53,269 nt of DNA, taken from contig DCZO01000011.1 of the NCBI GenBank assembly GCA_002331335.1, forward strand, positions 1 through 53,269. Direction: 5' to 3'. The DNA is from Nitrospira sp. UBA2082 (lineage in GTDB: Bacteria; Nitrospirota; Nitrospiria; Nitrospirales; Nitrospiraceae). The notes beneath the pieces were generated by a model. The model ran no database searches and was not told the DNA's origin. It saw only the letters and a program-made list of their open reading frames with translations. Position 1 is the stretch's first letter; the number at the start of each line of letters is the position of its first letter. Positions 35,465 through 42,968 of the stretch are shown here, one piece after another. Position numbers and translations under genes: made by a program.

Positions 35465-36851
35465 GTGTGCTGCCGTGATGGGGAATCCGCACATCGATGG
35501 CCGGATGTGCTCCCTGAATTGCGGCACCCAGGGAAAGGGCTTGTTTCTCTTCACCATGGACGATGAAGATCGTACTGGGAGGCGGATCGATCGCACGCAC
35601 GTACGCGAGTAAATCATTGCGATCCGCATGGGCGGACAGCCCGTTGAACTTCACGATCTGCGCGCGCCGCTTGGTCGGGATGCCGAAGATCGGGACCACG
35701 TCCCAGCCCTCGACGAGCTTACGGCCGAGGGTATGTTCCGCTTGAAATCCGACAAAGACGATGACGTTCGCCTCGTCTTGAATGGCATGCTTGAGATGGT
35801 GAAGGATGCGTCCCCCCTCGCACATGCCCGATGAGGAGATGATGACGCAGGGGCCACGCATGGCATTCAACCGTTTACTTTCTTCCGGAGAGGAGACGAA
35901 GTGGATATAGCGGGAGGCGAAGACGTCGCTATCCGATGAAAAGGTTTTCAGTGTCTCCTCGTCATAGCATTCGGGGTGGCGCCGGAACACACCCGTGGCC
36001 TTGTCGGCCAAGGGAGAGTCGATATAGATGGGAACGGGGTCGACTCGACCCTCTCCCACCAGCTCTTTAATCCGCATCACCAGCTCTTGGGTGCGACCCA
36101 CCGCGAATGCCGGGACGATGATCTTGCTCTTGTGTTGCCGGGCGTGGGCGATCAGGTCCTGGGCTTTCTTTTTCATCTCTTCGCCCGCCTGTTCGTGCAG
36201 GCGGTCGCCGTAGGTGGATTCCAGGATAAGCACATCGCAGGGTGGCGGAGGCTCTGGATCGCGAAGGATCGGCATATGGGATCGTCCCAGGTCTCCACTG
36301 AACAACACGGTGGTAGTATTCCCACGCGCCGTATACTTCACGCGGACGGCAGCGGATCCCAGGATATGACCGGCATCGTGAAACGACCCTACGATGCGCG
36401 GCGCAAGCTTGAGTTGATCTCCGTAGCGGGCGCCGTCAAACTTTCTGATAATCTTCATCACATCGTCGCCGTCATACAATGGCTGAACACAGGTGCGGCC
36501 TCGCCGCTTCTCGTGTTTGTTGACATACCGGCAGTCGTTTTCCTGGACGCGGGCAGAATCTTCCAGCATGATCCCTGCCAGATCTGCTGTGGCTCTGGTG
36601 AGATAGACTTTCCCTGAAAATCCTTGTTGTGGCAACATCGGCAACGCACCGGAATGATCGATGTGGGCATGGGAAAGCAACACGGCTCCTAGCGACTTGG
36701 GATCAAACCCAAAGTCCCGATTCCGCCTAGCCGCTTCGTCGCGGCGACCTTGAAACATTCCGCAATCCAACAACATCCGGAAGCCCGGCACTTCCAACAG
36801 ATGTCGGCTTCCCGTGACGGAACGGGCGGCGCCGTGAAAAGAAAGTTTCAT
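35454..36851 (-). CDS. Metallo-beta-lactamase beta-CASP RNase
   Basis: 465 residues. The metal-binding motif H61-A-H63-I-D65-H66 is followed by DAGHILGSAAV and FSGDLGRSHMPIL. The beta-CASP insert has PAFAVGRTQELVMRIKEL and SSSGMCEGGRILHHLKHA. The C-terminal lactamase motifs LSAHADRNDLLAYV and FIVHGEEKQAL complete the RNase J/CPSF-like exonuclease set. It probably processes or degrades RNA. Its ATG overlaps the LOG gene stop (ATGA), and its end overlaps the S58 peptidase start, giving a three-gene operon. Confidence 0.93.
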   Translation of the reverse strand: MKLSFHGAARSVTGSRHLLEVPGFRMLLDCGMFQGRRDEAARRNRDFGFDPKSLGAVLLSHAHIDHSGALPMLPQQGFSGKVYLTRATADLAGIMLEDSARVQENDCRYVNKHEKRRGRTCVQPLYDGDDVMKIIRKFDGARYGDQLKLAPRIVGSFHDAGHILGSAAVRVKYTARGNTTTVLFSGDLGRSHMPILRDPEPPPPCDVLILESTYGDRLHEQAGEEMKKKAQDLIAHARQHKSKIIVPAFAVGRTQELVMRIKELVGEGRVDPVPIYIDSPLADKATGVFRRHPECYDEETLKTFSSDSDVFASRYIHFVSSPEESKRLNAMRGPCVIISSSGMCEGGRILHHLKHAIQDEANVIVFVGFQAEHTLGRKLVEGWDVVPIFGIPTKRRAQIVKFNGLSAHADRNDLLAYVRAIDPPPSTIFIVHGEEKQALSLGAAIQGAHPAIDVRIPHHGSTHEV

Positions 36852-37702
36852 TTTGGAATCACCCCGTTATGACAGCCGATCAGATCCCAGACCTCCTGGG
36901 CCGTCTCGGCATAGTGAAACAAATTCAGGTCTGTAGGCGAAATCAGTCCGTGGTCCACCAGCCCCTGCCAGTTGATCACGCTTTCCCAAAATTCCCGTCC
37001 CACAAGCACGACCAACACCTGATCGGTCTTGCCTGTTTGCAACAGCGTCAGGGTCTCGAACAGCTCGTCAAGCGTCCCGAATCCACCTGGAAAGGCGACC
37101 AGCGCCTTGGCCCGGATCATGAAATGCATTTTCCTGATCGCAAAATAGCGGAACTGGAAACTGAGCGTCGGGGTGATGTAGGGATTCGGACGCTGTTCGT
37201 GGGGCAATGTAATGTTCAAACCGATCGATTTGGCCTGGACATCCGCTGCCCCTCGGTTAGCGGCCTCCATGATGCCGGGCCCCCCACCGGTGACAATCAC
37301 GTAGTCGCAACGGCCGTCAGTTTGGCAGGTTGAGGAGACCAGCCGTCCGAACTCGCGAGCCACGTTGTAGTATTTCGAGAGGGCGATTTGCCTTCGCGCG
37401 ATGGCCGCCTTGCGTCGGACCTCAGGATTGTCCGGAGTTCGCGCCGCGTCCGCTTCGGCTTCTCGCAACGCCTGCTCCATGGCCTCCGGTTCCTGGATTC
37501 TCGCGCTGCCGAAGACGACGATGGTCGAGTGAATCTCCTCTTCGCGTTGAATCAGTTCCGGCTTCAACAGTTCGAGGCCGATTCGGATAGGCCGTAGCTC
37601 GTCCCGCTCAAGAAATTCTGTATCCTTGAAGGCGTGGATGTAGGAGGAATGCGGGGGGGCGATGTCCTGCTGCGACGTATGATCGGGAGAGCCCGGCTTC
37701 AT
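36848..37702 (-). CDS. LOG-family (TIGR00730-like) nucleotide phosphoribohydrolase
   Basis: 284 residues. It has the Rossmann-fold LOG motifs: TGGGPGIMEAANRGA and PGGFGTLDELFETLTLLQTG, with the catalytic Arg/Glu positions. LOG proteins release nucleobases from nucleoside 5'-monophosphates. The long N-terminal region (1-100) with an EEIHSTIVVFGSARIQEPEA stretch places it in the bacterial subgroup that is not plant-cytokinin specific. It is the first gene of the LOG / beta-CASP / S58 operon. Confidence 0.92.
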   Translation of the reverse strand: MKPGSPDHTSQQDIAPPHSSYIHAFKDTEFLERDELRPIRIGLELLKPELIQREEEIHSTIVVFGSARIQEPEAMEQALREAEADAARTPDNPEVRRKAAIARRQIALSKYYNVAREFGRLVSSTCQTDGRCDYVIVTGGGPGIMEAANRGAADVQAKSIGLNITLPHEQRPNPYITPTLSFQFRYFAIRKMHFMIRAKALVAFPGGFGTLDELFETLTLLQTGKTDQVLVVLVGREFWESVINWQGLVDHGLISPTDLNLFHYAETAQEVWDLIGCHNGVIPK

Positions 37703-37772
37703 GGTCGGACATTATAGCGGGGCTGATAACCGGCGGCAATTGCAGCCAATACCGGTTCAGCCTTTCTGGACG

Positions 37773-38189
37773 CTAGAACGGCCAAAATTCAAACAGAGCA
37801 TGCTCGTCCGTCAAGCCGAAGGCGTACGAACGTACGATAAGTCGTTCATCGCAGATAATGAGCAGGCGCTGAATGTTAATTCCTGTCCCGGATAAGGTCA
37901 TCGTGGGTGCCACGGGAGATACGACTCGAAATAAGTACCCTAAATTGAGCGACGAAGAGCGCGTCGTGCTCCATTTGAATTCTGCAAGAAACTGATCGGA
38001 AACAGCCGTGATCTCTTCCGGAGCGCCCAACTGATCCACGACGTGATGCAAGGTGGTTTCGCCGGCCGTGATAAAGGAAAGGTCTTCTGGTGTGATCGGT
38101 GTGTTGAAGTCGACCCTTCGTACCGCGCAGCCCCACAACCCCATACAGAGTATGAAGACCATGAGAAGACGTGCATACTGTGCGTTCAT
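37773..38189 (-). CDS. Lipoprotein of SmpA/BamE-like size
   Basis: 138 residues. Signal with lipobox L18-W19-G20-C21. The mature part has the SmpA/OmlA-type layout (ITAGETTLHHVVDQLGAPEE, then beta strands), suggesting a BamE-like small lipoprotein. The match is by arrangement only. It is followed after 7 nt by another such lipoprotein upstream on the same strand, so the two form a pair. Confidence 0.6.
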   Translation of the reverse strand: MNAQYARLLMVFILCMGLWGCAVRRVDFNTPITPEDLSFITAGETTLHHVVDQLGAPEEITAVSDQFLAEFKWSTTRSSSLNLGYLFRVVSPVAPTMTLSGTGINIQRLLIICDERLIVRSYAFGLTDEHALFEFWPF

Positions 38190-38196
38190 GATCGAT

Positions 38197-38583
38197 CTAT
38201 TTTCCCCAGGGTCGTATCGTAAAATCGACTTCTGGTGTTCGTTTGCCGTAGATCACATCCTGTACGATGCCTTGCCGGTCAAAGAACACATAGAGATTAT
38301 CACTTCTCACATTCACGCTCAGGATGTTGAACACGAGTAAGATAAGCCCGGGAGATTTGCCATCGTAGTAGTAGTATTGGAAAATCTCTTTGTCGTTGCC
38401 GACGATGATTCGATCGGGGGCTCCTAAGAGGGTCACCACCGATTCTTTCTTGGTGATTCCCTTTTCGATTTGACTGAGGCTTTCCTCTTGTATAGGGTTT
38501 CCAACCCGCCCGCGGCTGAGGACGCAGCCATTGATGAGAAGGCTTAATCCGACAAGAAGAAGCACGGATGTTCTGAAGAGCAT
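38197..38583 (-). CDS. Lipoprotein with a BamE-like domain
   Basis: 128 residues. Signal with I-N-G-C20 lipobox (LLVGLSLLINGC). The mature part contains IEKGITKKESVVTLLGAPDR, the classical helix-helix start of BamE/SmpA-like domains, then alternating strands (IFQYYYYDG, LYVFFDRQGIVQDVIYG). It is probably an envelope assembly or turnover lipoprotein. It lies 8 nt from the GNAT gene and likely shares its transcript. Confidence 0.65.
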   Translation of the reverse strand: MLFRTSVLLLVGLSLLINGCVLSRGRVGNPIQEESLSQIEKGITKKESVVTLLGAPDRIIVGNDKEIFQYYYYDGKSPGLILLVFNILSVNVRSDNLYVFFDRQGIVQDVIYGKRTPEVDFTIRPWGK

Positions 38584-38591
38584 GAATCCTC

Positions 38592-39140
38592 CTAGCGATC
38601 TCTGGTATGAGGCTGATCAATCGTTTTTGGCAACACAAAATCCTGTTCATAGACCCAGTACCCCGACGGGGCCAGTCCAACACGCTGGTAGACGGTCTGG
38701 GCAGGCTGATTGTCTTGCTCTACATACAGCCTAATTCCACACACGGCTGGATCGGTCTTGGCTTTCTCGACGATATGGTGATGCATTGATCGATAAATTC
38801 CTTTTCGTCGCCAGGCAGGGGCGACATACACGCTCTGCACCCACCAGAACATCCCGTTGCGCCAGTCGCTCCACTCATATGTGATCATCAATTGACCAAC
38901 AGGTCTGTGGAGACCACGTTCTTGGTGCTCCGCGACAATAAAAAACCCCCGTTGAGAATCCGCCAATAGGGCATGTGTCCCTTTGAGAAGCCTGGCGAGA
39001 TCAAGCTGCCTGCCTTCCGTTTCCCATGCCATGGCTGCGCTGAAGCCGACGAGGACGTCAGCATCCTGTGGCCCCGCCTGTCTCACGCGGATGTAAGGAG
39101 TGAAATGCATAGGGTTATTAGGGATGGGAGTGCGGTTCAT
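38592..39140 (-). CDS. GNAT-family N-acetyltransferase
   Basis: 182 residues. It has GNAT motifs: IRVRQAGPQDADVLVGFSAA at the start, the acetyl-CoA pyrophosphate loop VQSVYVAPAWRRKGIYRSMH, and VEQDNQPAQTVYQRVGL before the last strand. Substrate unknown. The true start may be ATG 39110 rather than 39140, which overlaps DUF502 by about 23 bases; neither has a clear ribosome site. Confidence 0.88.
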   Translation of the reverse strand: MNRTPIPNNPMHFTPYIRVRQAGPQDADVLVGFSAAMAWETEGRQLDLARLLKGTHALLADSQRGFFIVAEHQERGLHRPVGQLMITYEWSDWRNGMFWWVQSVYVAPAWRRKGIYRSMHHHIVEKAKTDPAVCGIRLYVEQDNQPAQTVYQRVGLAPSGYWVYEQDFVLPKTIDQPHTRDR

Positions 39141-39723
39141 CGAGCCAGCCGGTTCGTGCTTTATAGAACCCTGCGGAGAATTCCAATTTCATCGCGTCTT
39201 CCGGAGGCAGGTTGATCGGATGTACCTGCTGTTCCGGAATGAAAGCGAGGTAACCTGTGAAGGGATGGATTGCTGTTGGCACAAAAACCATCAGGAGATT
39301 GGCAGCCGATGCAATTTGAATGGTGTTCGGCGCAGTCCCCATGACGAATCCAAGCGCCCACAACCCGTCACGGGGAAAAGGAAATGCCACAACAGTGCTT
39401 TTGCCGAACCGGGAACGGAAGTTCAGGACATCTGTCATCCCTTTCAAAGTCATATAGATACTCTGGACAAGTGGAATTCGCTCAAGTCGCTCCTCCACGC
39501 GCCTCATCAGGCGCTCTCCGATGACATGATCCGTCACGATTCCACTGATGATGAGGAGGCAGATGAGAAGTAACAAGCCTATTCCTGGAATGGGATCCGA
39601 CATGTGTCTGCCAACGACATTATCGAGCGTAGTAAATAGTGCCCAGAGAATTAACACCGTCGCCCACGTTGGGATCAGGATCGCGAGTCCCGCAAGAAAC
39701 CATTTCCATAGCGTTGTGGTCAT
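39118..39723 (-). CDS. DUF502 inner-membrane protein
   Basis: 201 residues. Two membrane spans near 9-28 and 47-68, then a domain with ERIPLVQSIYMTLKGMTDVL and the TAPNTIQIASAANLLMVFVP segment typical of DUF502. Members are widely conserved and often linked to envelope functions; the activity is unknown. It ends within the start region of the GNAT gene. Confidence 0.85.
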   Translation of the reverse strand: MTTTLWKWFLAGLAILIPTWATVLILWALFTTLDNVVGRHMSDPIPGIGLLLLICLLIISGIVTDHVIGERLMRRVEERLERIPLVQSIYMTLKGMTDVLNFRSRFGKSTVVAFPFPRDGLWALGFVMGTAPNTIQIASAANLLMVFVPTAIHPFTGYLAFIPEQQVHPINLPPEDAMKLEFSAGFYKARTGWLDEPHSHP

Positions 39724-39824
39724 GGCGAAGTAGAGGATGAGTCGGAGTGTACCAGACTTGCGGTAATCAATGGGAGGGTCGTGTGAAAGTGGCTTGCTCT
39801 CCCAGATTCCTTACCGTATTATTT

Positions 39825-39843
39825 GGCAATCATAAATATTGCC
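39825..39843. promoter_or_regulatory. Inverted repeat GGCAAT-N7-ATTGCC
   Basis: A perfect six-base dyad with a seven-base A/T-rich spacer lies 35 nt upstream of the Trm112-like gene, next to likely -10 sequences (TATTATTTGGC). It may be an operator for that gene; chance cannot be excluded. Confidence 0.3.
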
Positions 39844-39877
39844 TGTCTGTTAACTTTCAGAAATTGAAGGATAAATT

Positions 39878-40141
39878 ATGACCAACAAGCTTGACAAGGA
39901 TCTACTCGCCATTCTCTGCTGCCCCGAGACGAAGCAATCGGTAACGGTAGCTGAGCCGGCCCTAGTCGATAAACTTAATGCCGCAGTGGCCCGTGGCGGG
40001 TTGAAGAATAAGGGGAATAAGCCTGTCTCTGAACAGATGGATAGTGGCTTGATCCGCGCCGACCAGAAAATTCTTTATCCGATCAGAGAGGGCATTCCGG
40101 TGATGTTGATTGAAGAAGGGATTCCGCTCGATCAAGTTTGA
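39878..40141 (+). CDS. Trm112-family small protein
   Basis: 87 residues. It begins with LDKDLLAILCCPETKQSVTV and ends with ILYPIREGIPVMLIEEGIPL, the two conserved ends of the Trm112/YcaR family. Members activate methyltransferases or serve in LPS-related contexts. ATG 39878 has GAAGGA upstream. It is a single-gene unit. It has only two of the usual Cys positions, so the zinc site may be incomplete. Confidence 0.9.
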   Translation: MTNKLDKDLLAILCCPETKQSVTVAEPALVDKLNAAVARGGLKNKGNKPVSEQMDSGLIRADQKILYPIREGIPVMLIEEGIPLDQV

Positions 40142-40240
40142 TCTGCCAACACCCCACACTCCTCCGCTGGACACCGTCTGCTCAGAACGCGTCCTCCTTT
40201 TTTTGCTTGTCGACGGAATAGCACGTAGCCGCCAGGGTGG

Positions 40241-40534
40241 CTATGGACTGATGATTTGCCCCGTGCCGTGTGGGTTATCGGTCTTAGAGCCGGTGGATGT
40301 CCCGCATTGCATACAAAGATATTCGTAGAGACTGCCGCTCGGGAGAACAAGGAGCAGCCGTTCTCGGGTCGGGGTGGCAATTCTACAATGAGGGCAGTAG
40401 AGGAGGGAGGCATTGAGGGATCGAAACTGACCCTGTTGTCGTGCTCCGACAGGGTGTTGTCGGTTCGAATTCGATGAATCGCGTTGGGGGCTCGGCGGCC
40501 AGGCAGGAACAGTTCTTCTGGGAGGGGTTGGCAT
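40241..40534 (-). CDS. Small zinc-ribbon protein (uncertain start)
   Basis: The C-terminal half has two Cys pairs, CPHC and CMQC, about 27 residues apart (LLYCPHCRIAT ... YEYLCMQCGTST), the spacing of a zinc ribbon. The region before this is proline/serine rich and looks non-coding, so the true start could be further in, at a non-ATG codon. Function unknown. A competing larger frame on the same strand lacks this pattern. Confidence 0.45.
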   Translation of the reverse strand: MPTPPRRTVPAWPPSPQRDSSNSNRQHPVGARQQGQFRSLNASLLYCPHCRIATPTRERLLLVLPSGSLYEYLCMQCGTSTGSKTDNPHGTGQIISP

Positions 40535-40651
40535 GGGTAATTGTATTTATAGAAACCGGGGATGGTCAAGACCCGGACCCTCCAGCCGGAATTATTCCCG
40601 GCATCAAGACTTCATCGGTCAAGAGCGTACGGTGGGGAACGCTTGTGATCG

Positions 40652-41023
40652 CTAGGCGGCGGTGGTTTTGGCAGATTCGATCTCTGTGGCGGTGATGAGA
40701 CTGGAGAGGTAATCGGCAACGAAATTCAAGGCTTCCTCTCGGCCGTCGGCTCTGCGCCCCTTTTCACGGCGTTGCACCGACAGTTCATGTTCGAGGTCTG
40801 ATTTTACCTCGCCCAACACCCGTTGAAGGGACGACGGAGTCAGGTTGGCATCCATATCCTCAAGCTCTTGGCACCGGTCGAGGACCCAGTTAAGACCTTC
40901 AATTCTGCCGGCGTAATGTTCCTGTTCTGCGGTGTCGATGCGCGCCATGGCGGTCGCAAAGGTTTGTGCTTCGTAGACCAAATTGTAAAAACTGGTCACG
41001 GCCCGTTGTAGCGATGGGTTCAT
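40652..41023 (-). CDS. Helical hypothetical protein
   Basis: 123 residues from ATG 41023 with AAGGAG at ideal spacing. Entirely soluble and helical, with two charged segments (RIDTAEQEHYAGRIEGLNWV and SDLEHELSVQRREKGRRADG) suited to a coiled coil. No known family. The downstream neighbour on the same strand is the putative zinc-ribbon ORF. Confidence 0.75.
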   Translation of the reverse strand: MNPSLQRAVTSFYNLVYEAQTFATAMARIDTAEQEHYAGRIEGLNWVLDRCQELEDMDANLTPSSLQRVLGEVKSDLEHELSVQRREKGRRADGREEALNFVADYLSSLITATEIESAKTTAA

Positions 41024-41100
41024 GATGCTCCTTGTCTCCTAATATAGATCAGTATGATTATACATGAGTCTGCGCAGACGACAAGGAAAATCTTTGGCGT

Positions 41101-41427
41101 TCAGGTAAAGAGCAGTGAGTCGAATTCGTTCATGAATCCGTAATAGAGGGGGGCGAAGTCCTTTAAACAGTCCGGGCTGGTTTCCTTTAATCGTTTAAAG
41201 AAAAAAACCTGCGCTTTCGGGTCCAGTTGTTCAAGAATCTTACTCAGTTGTGCCATGGTATAGCTACCTGACGGGACGCTTAGGATGTAGTGTACGAGAC
41301 GTTCGACAAATTGCTCGGCCACATACTCGCTCAGCAGGTATCCCTCGGGTAGTTGGCCTGATGCGAGGAACTGGTCAAAAGGAATGGCTTGTGCCGCGAA
41401 GGGGACGGACTCCGGCTGTGAGGTCAC
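41101..41427 (-). CDS. Hypothetical protein downstream of nxrB
   Basis: 108 residues from a GTG start with AGGAG 11-12 nt upstream. Soluble, helical; segment LLSEYVAEQFVERLVHYILS resembles helices of small accessory proteins, but no family is recognised. It lies after the nxrB terminator on the same strand, so it is probably expressed separately. A role in NXR maturation is only a guess from position. Confidence 0.6.
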   Translation of the reverse strand: MTSQPESVPFAAQAIPFDQFLASGQLPEGYLLSEYVAEQFVERLVHYILSVPSGSYTMAQLSKILEQLDPKAQVFFFKRLKETSPDCLKDFAPLYYGFMNEFDSLLFT

Positions 41428-41550
41428 GGCGGTGGCACTCCTAAGGTCCTTGGCACATGCAGACTTCGTAGGGAACTTTATCGGACCCCCTAGTGCCCGT
41501 CAAGTGTGCAAAAGAAGCAGTGAGGAGTGAGTCCAAAGACTGGCAAAAGA

Positions 41551-41587
41551 AAACGAGCAGGGTCCCTTTCGGGAACCCTGCTCGTTT
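41551..41587 (-). terminator. Rho-independent terminator of nxrAB
   Basis: On the minus strand: AAACGAGCAGGGT (plus one bulge) CCC, loop GAAA, GGG ACCCTGCTCGTTT, then TCTTTTG. It forms a long G/C-rich stem followed by a T-rich tract 22 nt after the nxrB stop. It marks the end of the nxrA-nxrB transcript. Confidence 0.92.
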
Positions 41588-41608
41588 CCAACTGAGAGAC
41601 TTCCAGGC

Positions 41609-42898
41609 TTAGAGCCAGGTAACCCGTTCAGCCGGCCTAATGTAGATCGGCTCTTCCACCTGGATTCGCGCAACTTCCTTGCCCGATTTGTTGAATCCCA
41701 GCACGGTGTCGTTGTACATCTCAAACCGTTTCCCGTGAATCTGGGTTTCAAAGACTTTGGGGCCAGGGATAACGTCATACCGGAACACAATCTGCTGACT
41801 CGCCCTCCACAGCTGAAGAACGGCCAAGAGTTCTCGACTCGGTACAAGGTACTTCTCGATCGCGTTGTCCACGCCTGGACCAAACATCTGTCGAGCGTAG
41901 CCTCGTGGGCTGTGTCGCGGAGGAATGTAGTAACCGTTTGGCTCTGTACCCCATTGTGGGTAGAGCGGCAGGGCGACCTGTTCAACCCGTATAGCATAGT
42001 ACAGTGGATGCCAGCGATCTTCGGCCCAGAGGCCATCCTCACCGATACGGACAAGGCTTTGCATTCTGATTTTACCAACGCAGGCGGCCATACAGCGGGT
42101 TTCCATTGGCTCGCCGCCTGTCAGTGGATCCTTGCCTTCGATGCGAGGATAACAGGCAATGCACTTTTCTGAGACACGAGTCGTGCCTCGATACATCGGT
42201 TTCTTGTACGGGCATTGCTCCACGCACTTCTTGTACCCACGGCAGCGATTCTGGTCGATCAACACAATACCGTCTTCCGGTCTCTTATAGATGGCCTTAC
42301 GCGGGCAGGCCGCCAAACACCCAGGATAGGTACAGTGATTACAGATGCGCTGCAGATAGAAGAAGAACGTTTCATGTTCAGGCAAGCTACTGCCTGTCAT
42401 TTTCCATGGTTCATCGCGTGAAAACCCTGTTTTATCAATGCCTTCGACTAGAGCGCGCATTGATGTTGCGGTATCTTCATAGATATTCACGAATCGCCAC
42501 TCTTGGTCCGTCGGAATATAGCCGATGGCCGCCTGGCCGACCTTTGCACCGGCATCAAAAATTGTCATCCCTTCGAAGACCCCGTATGGCGCATGATGCT
42601 TGCGTCCGACACGGACGTTCCACACCTGGCCTCCCGGATTCACCTGTTCAATGAGCTGGGTGATCTTCACGTCGTAAAACTGTGGATACCCGCCATACGG
42701 CTTGGTTTCCACGTTGTTCCACCACATATACTCCTGCCCCTTTGAGAAGAGCCAGGTCGACTTATCCGCCATGGAGCAGGTTTGACAGGCCAAGCAGCGA
42801 TTGATGTTAAACACAAAGGCAAATTGCCACTTTGGATGCCGTTCCTCATAGGGATAAAGCATCTTTCGTCCGAGATGCCAGTTATACACTTCAGGCAT
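41609..42898 (-). CDS. nxrB: Nitrite oxidoreductase beta subunit NxrB
   Basis: 429 residues, the electron-transfer subunit of nitrite oxidoreductase, with 16 candidate Fe-S cluster ligands in four groups. They are C35/C38/C41 (CLACQTCS), C186/C189/C194/C198 (CNHCTYPGCLAACP), C219/C225/C229 (CRGYKKCVEQC), and C246/C249 with C269/C273 (KCIACYP ... RCMAAC). It carries electrons from the Mo site in NxrA towards the quinone or cytochrome partner. No signal peptide is present; in Nitrospira NxrB is thought to be exported together with NxrA by the Tat system. It follows nxrA by 70 nt. The gene for the third (cytochrome-type) subunit is not adjacent. Confidence 0.97.
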   Translation of the reverse strand: MPEVYNWHLGRKMLYPYEERHPKWQFAFVFNINRCLACQTCSMADKSTWLFSKGQEYMWWNNVETKPYGGYPQFYDVKITQLIEQVNPGGQVWNVRVGRKHHAPYGVFEGMTIFDAGAKVGQAAIGYIPTDQEWRFVNIYEDTATSMRALVEGIDKTGFSRDEPWKMTGSSLPEHETFFFYLQRICNHCTYPGCLAACPRKAIYKRPEDGIVLIDQNRCRGYKKCVEQCPYKKPMYRGTTRVSEKCIACYPRIEGKDPLTGGEPMETRCMAACVGKIRMQSLVRIGEDGLWAEDRWHPLYYAIRVEQVALPLYPQWGTEPNGYYIPPRHSPRGYARQMFGPGVDNAIEKYLVPSRELLAVLQLWRASQQIVFRYDVIPGPKVFETQIHGKRFEMYNDTVLGFNKSGKEVARIQVEEPIYIRPAERVTWL

Positions 42899-42968
42899 TG
42901 TTTCTCTCCTTTTCGTTAGGCGTGAGGAGCAAAGAGCCGACCCTCGCCTTGTCGCCAGACGCCTACGG
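42899..42968 (-). other. nxrA-nxrB intercistronic spacer with inverted repeat
   Basis: A 70-nt gap with a 7-bp inverted repeat TAGGCGT (42917-42923) / ACGCCTA (42959-42965). The minus-strand RNA could fold there between the two cistrons, and GGAGAGAAAC precedes the nxrB ATG. A processing or stability element between subunits of unequal demand is possible. Confidence 0.35.
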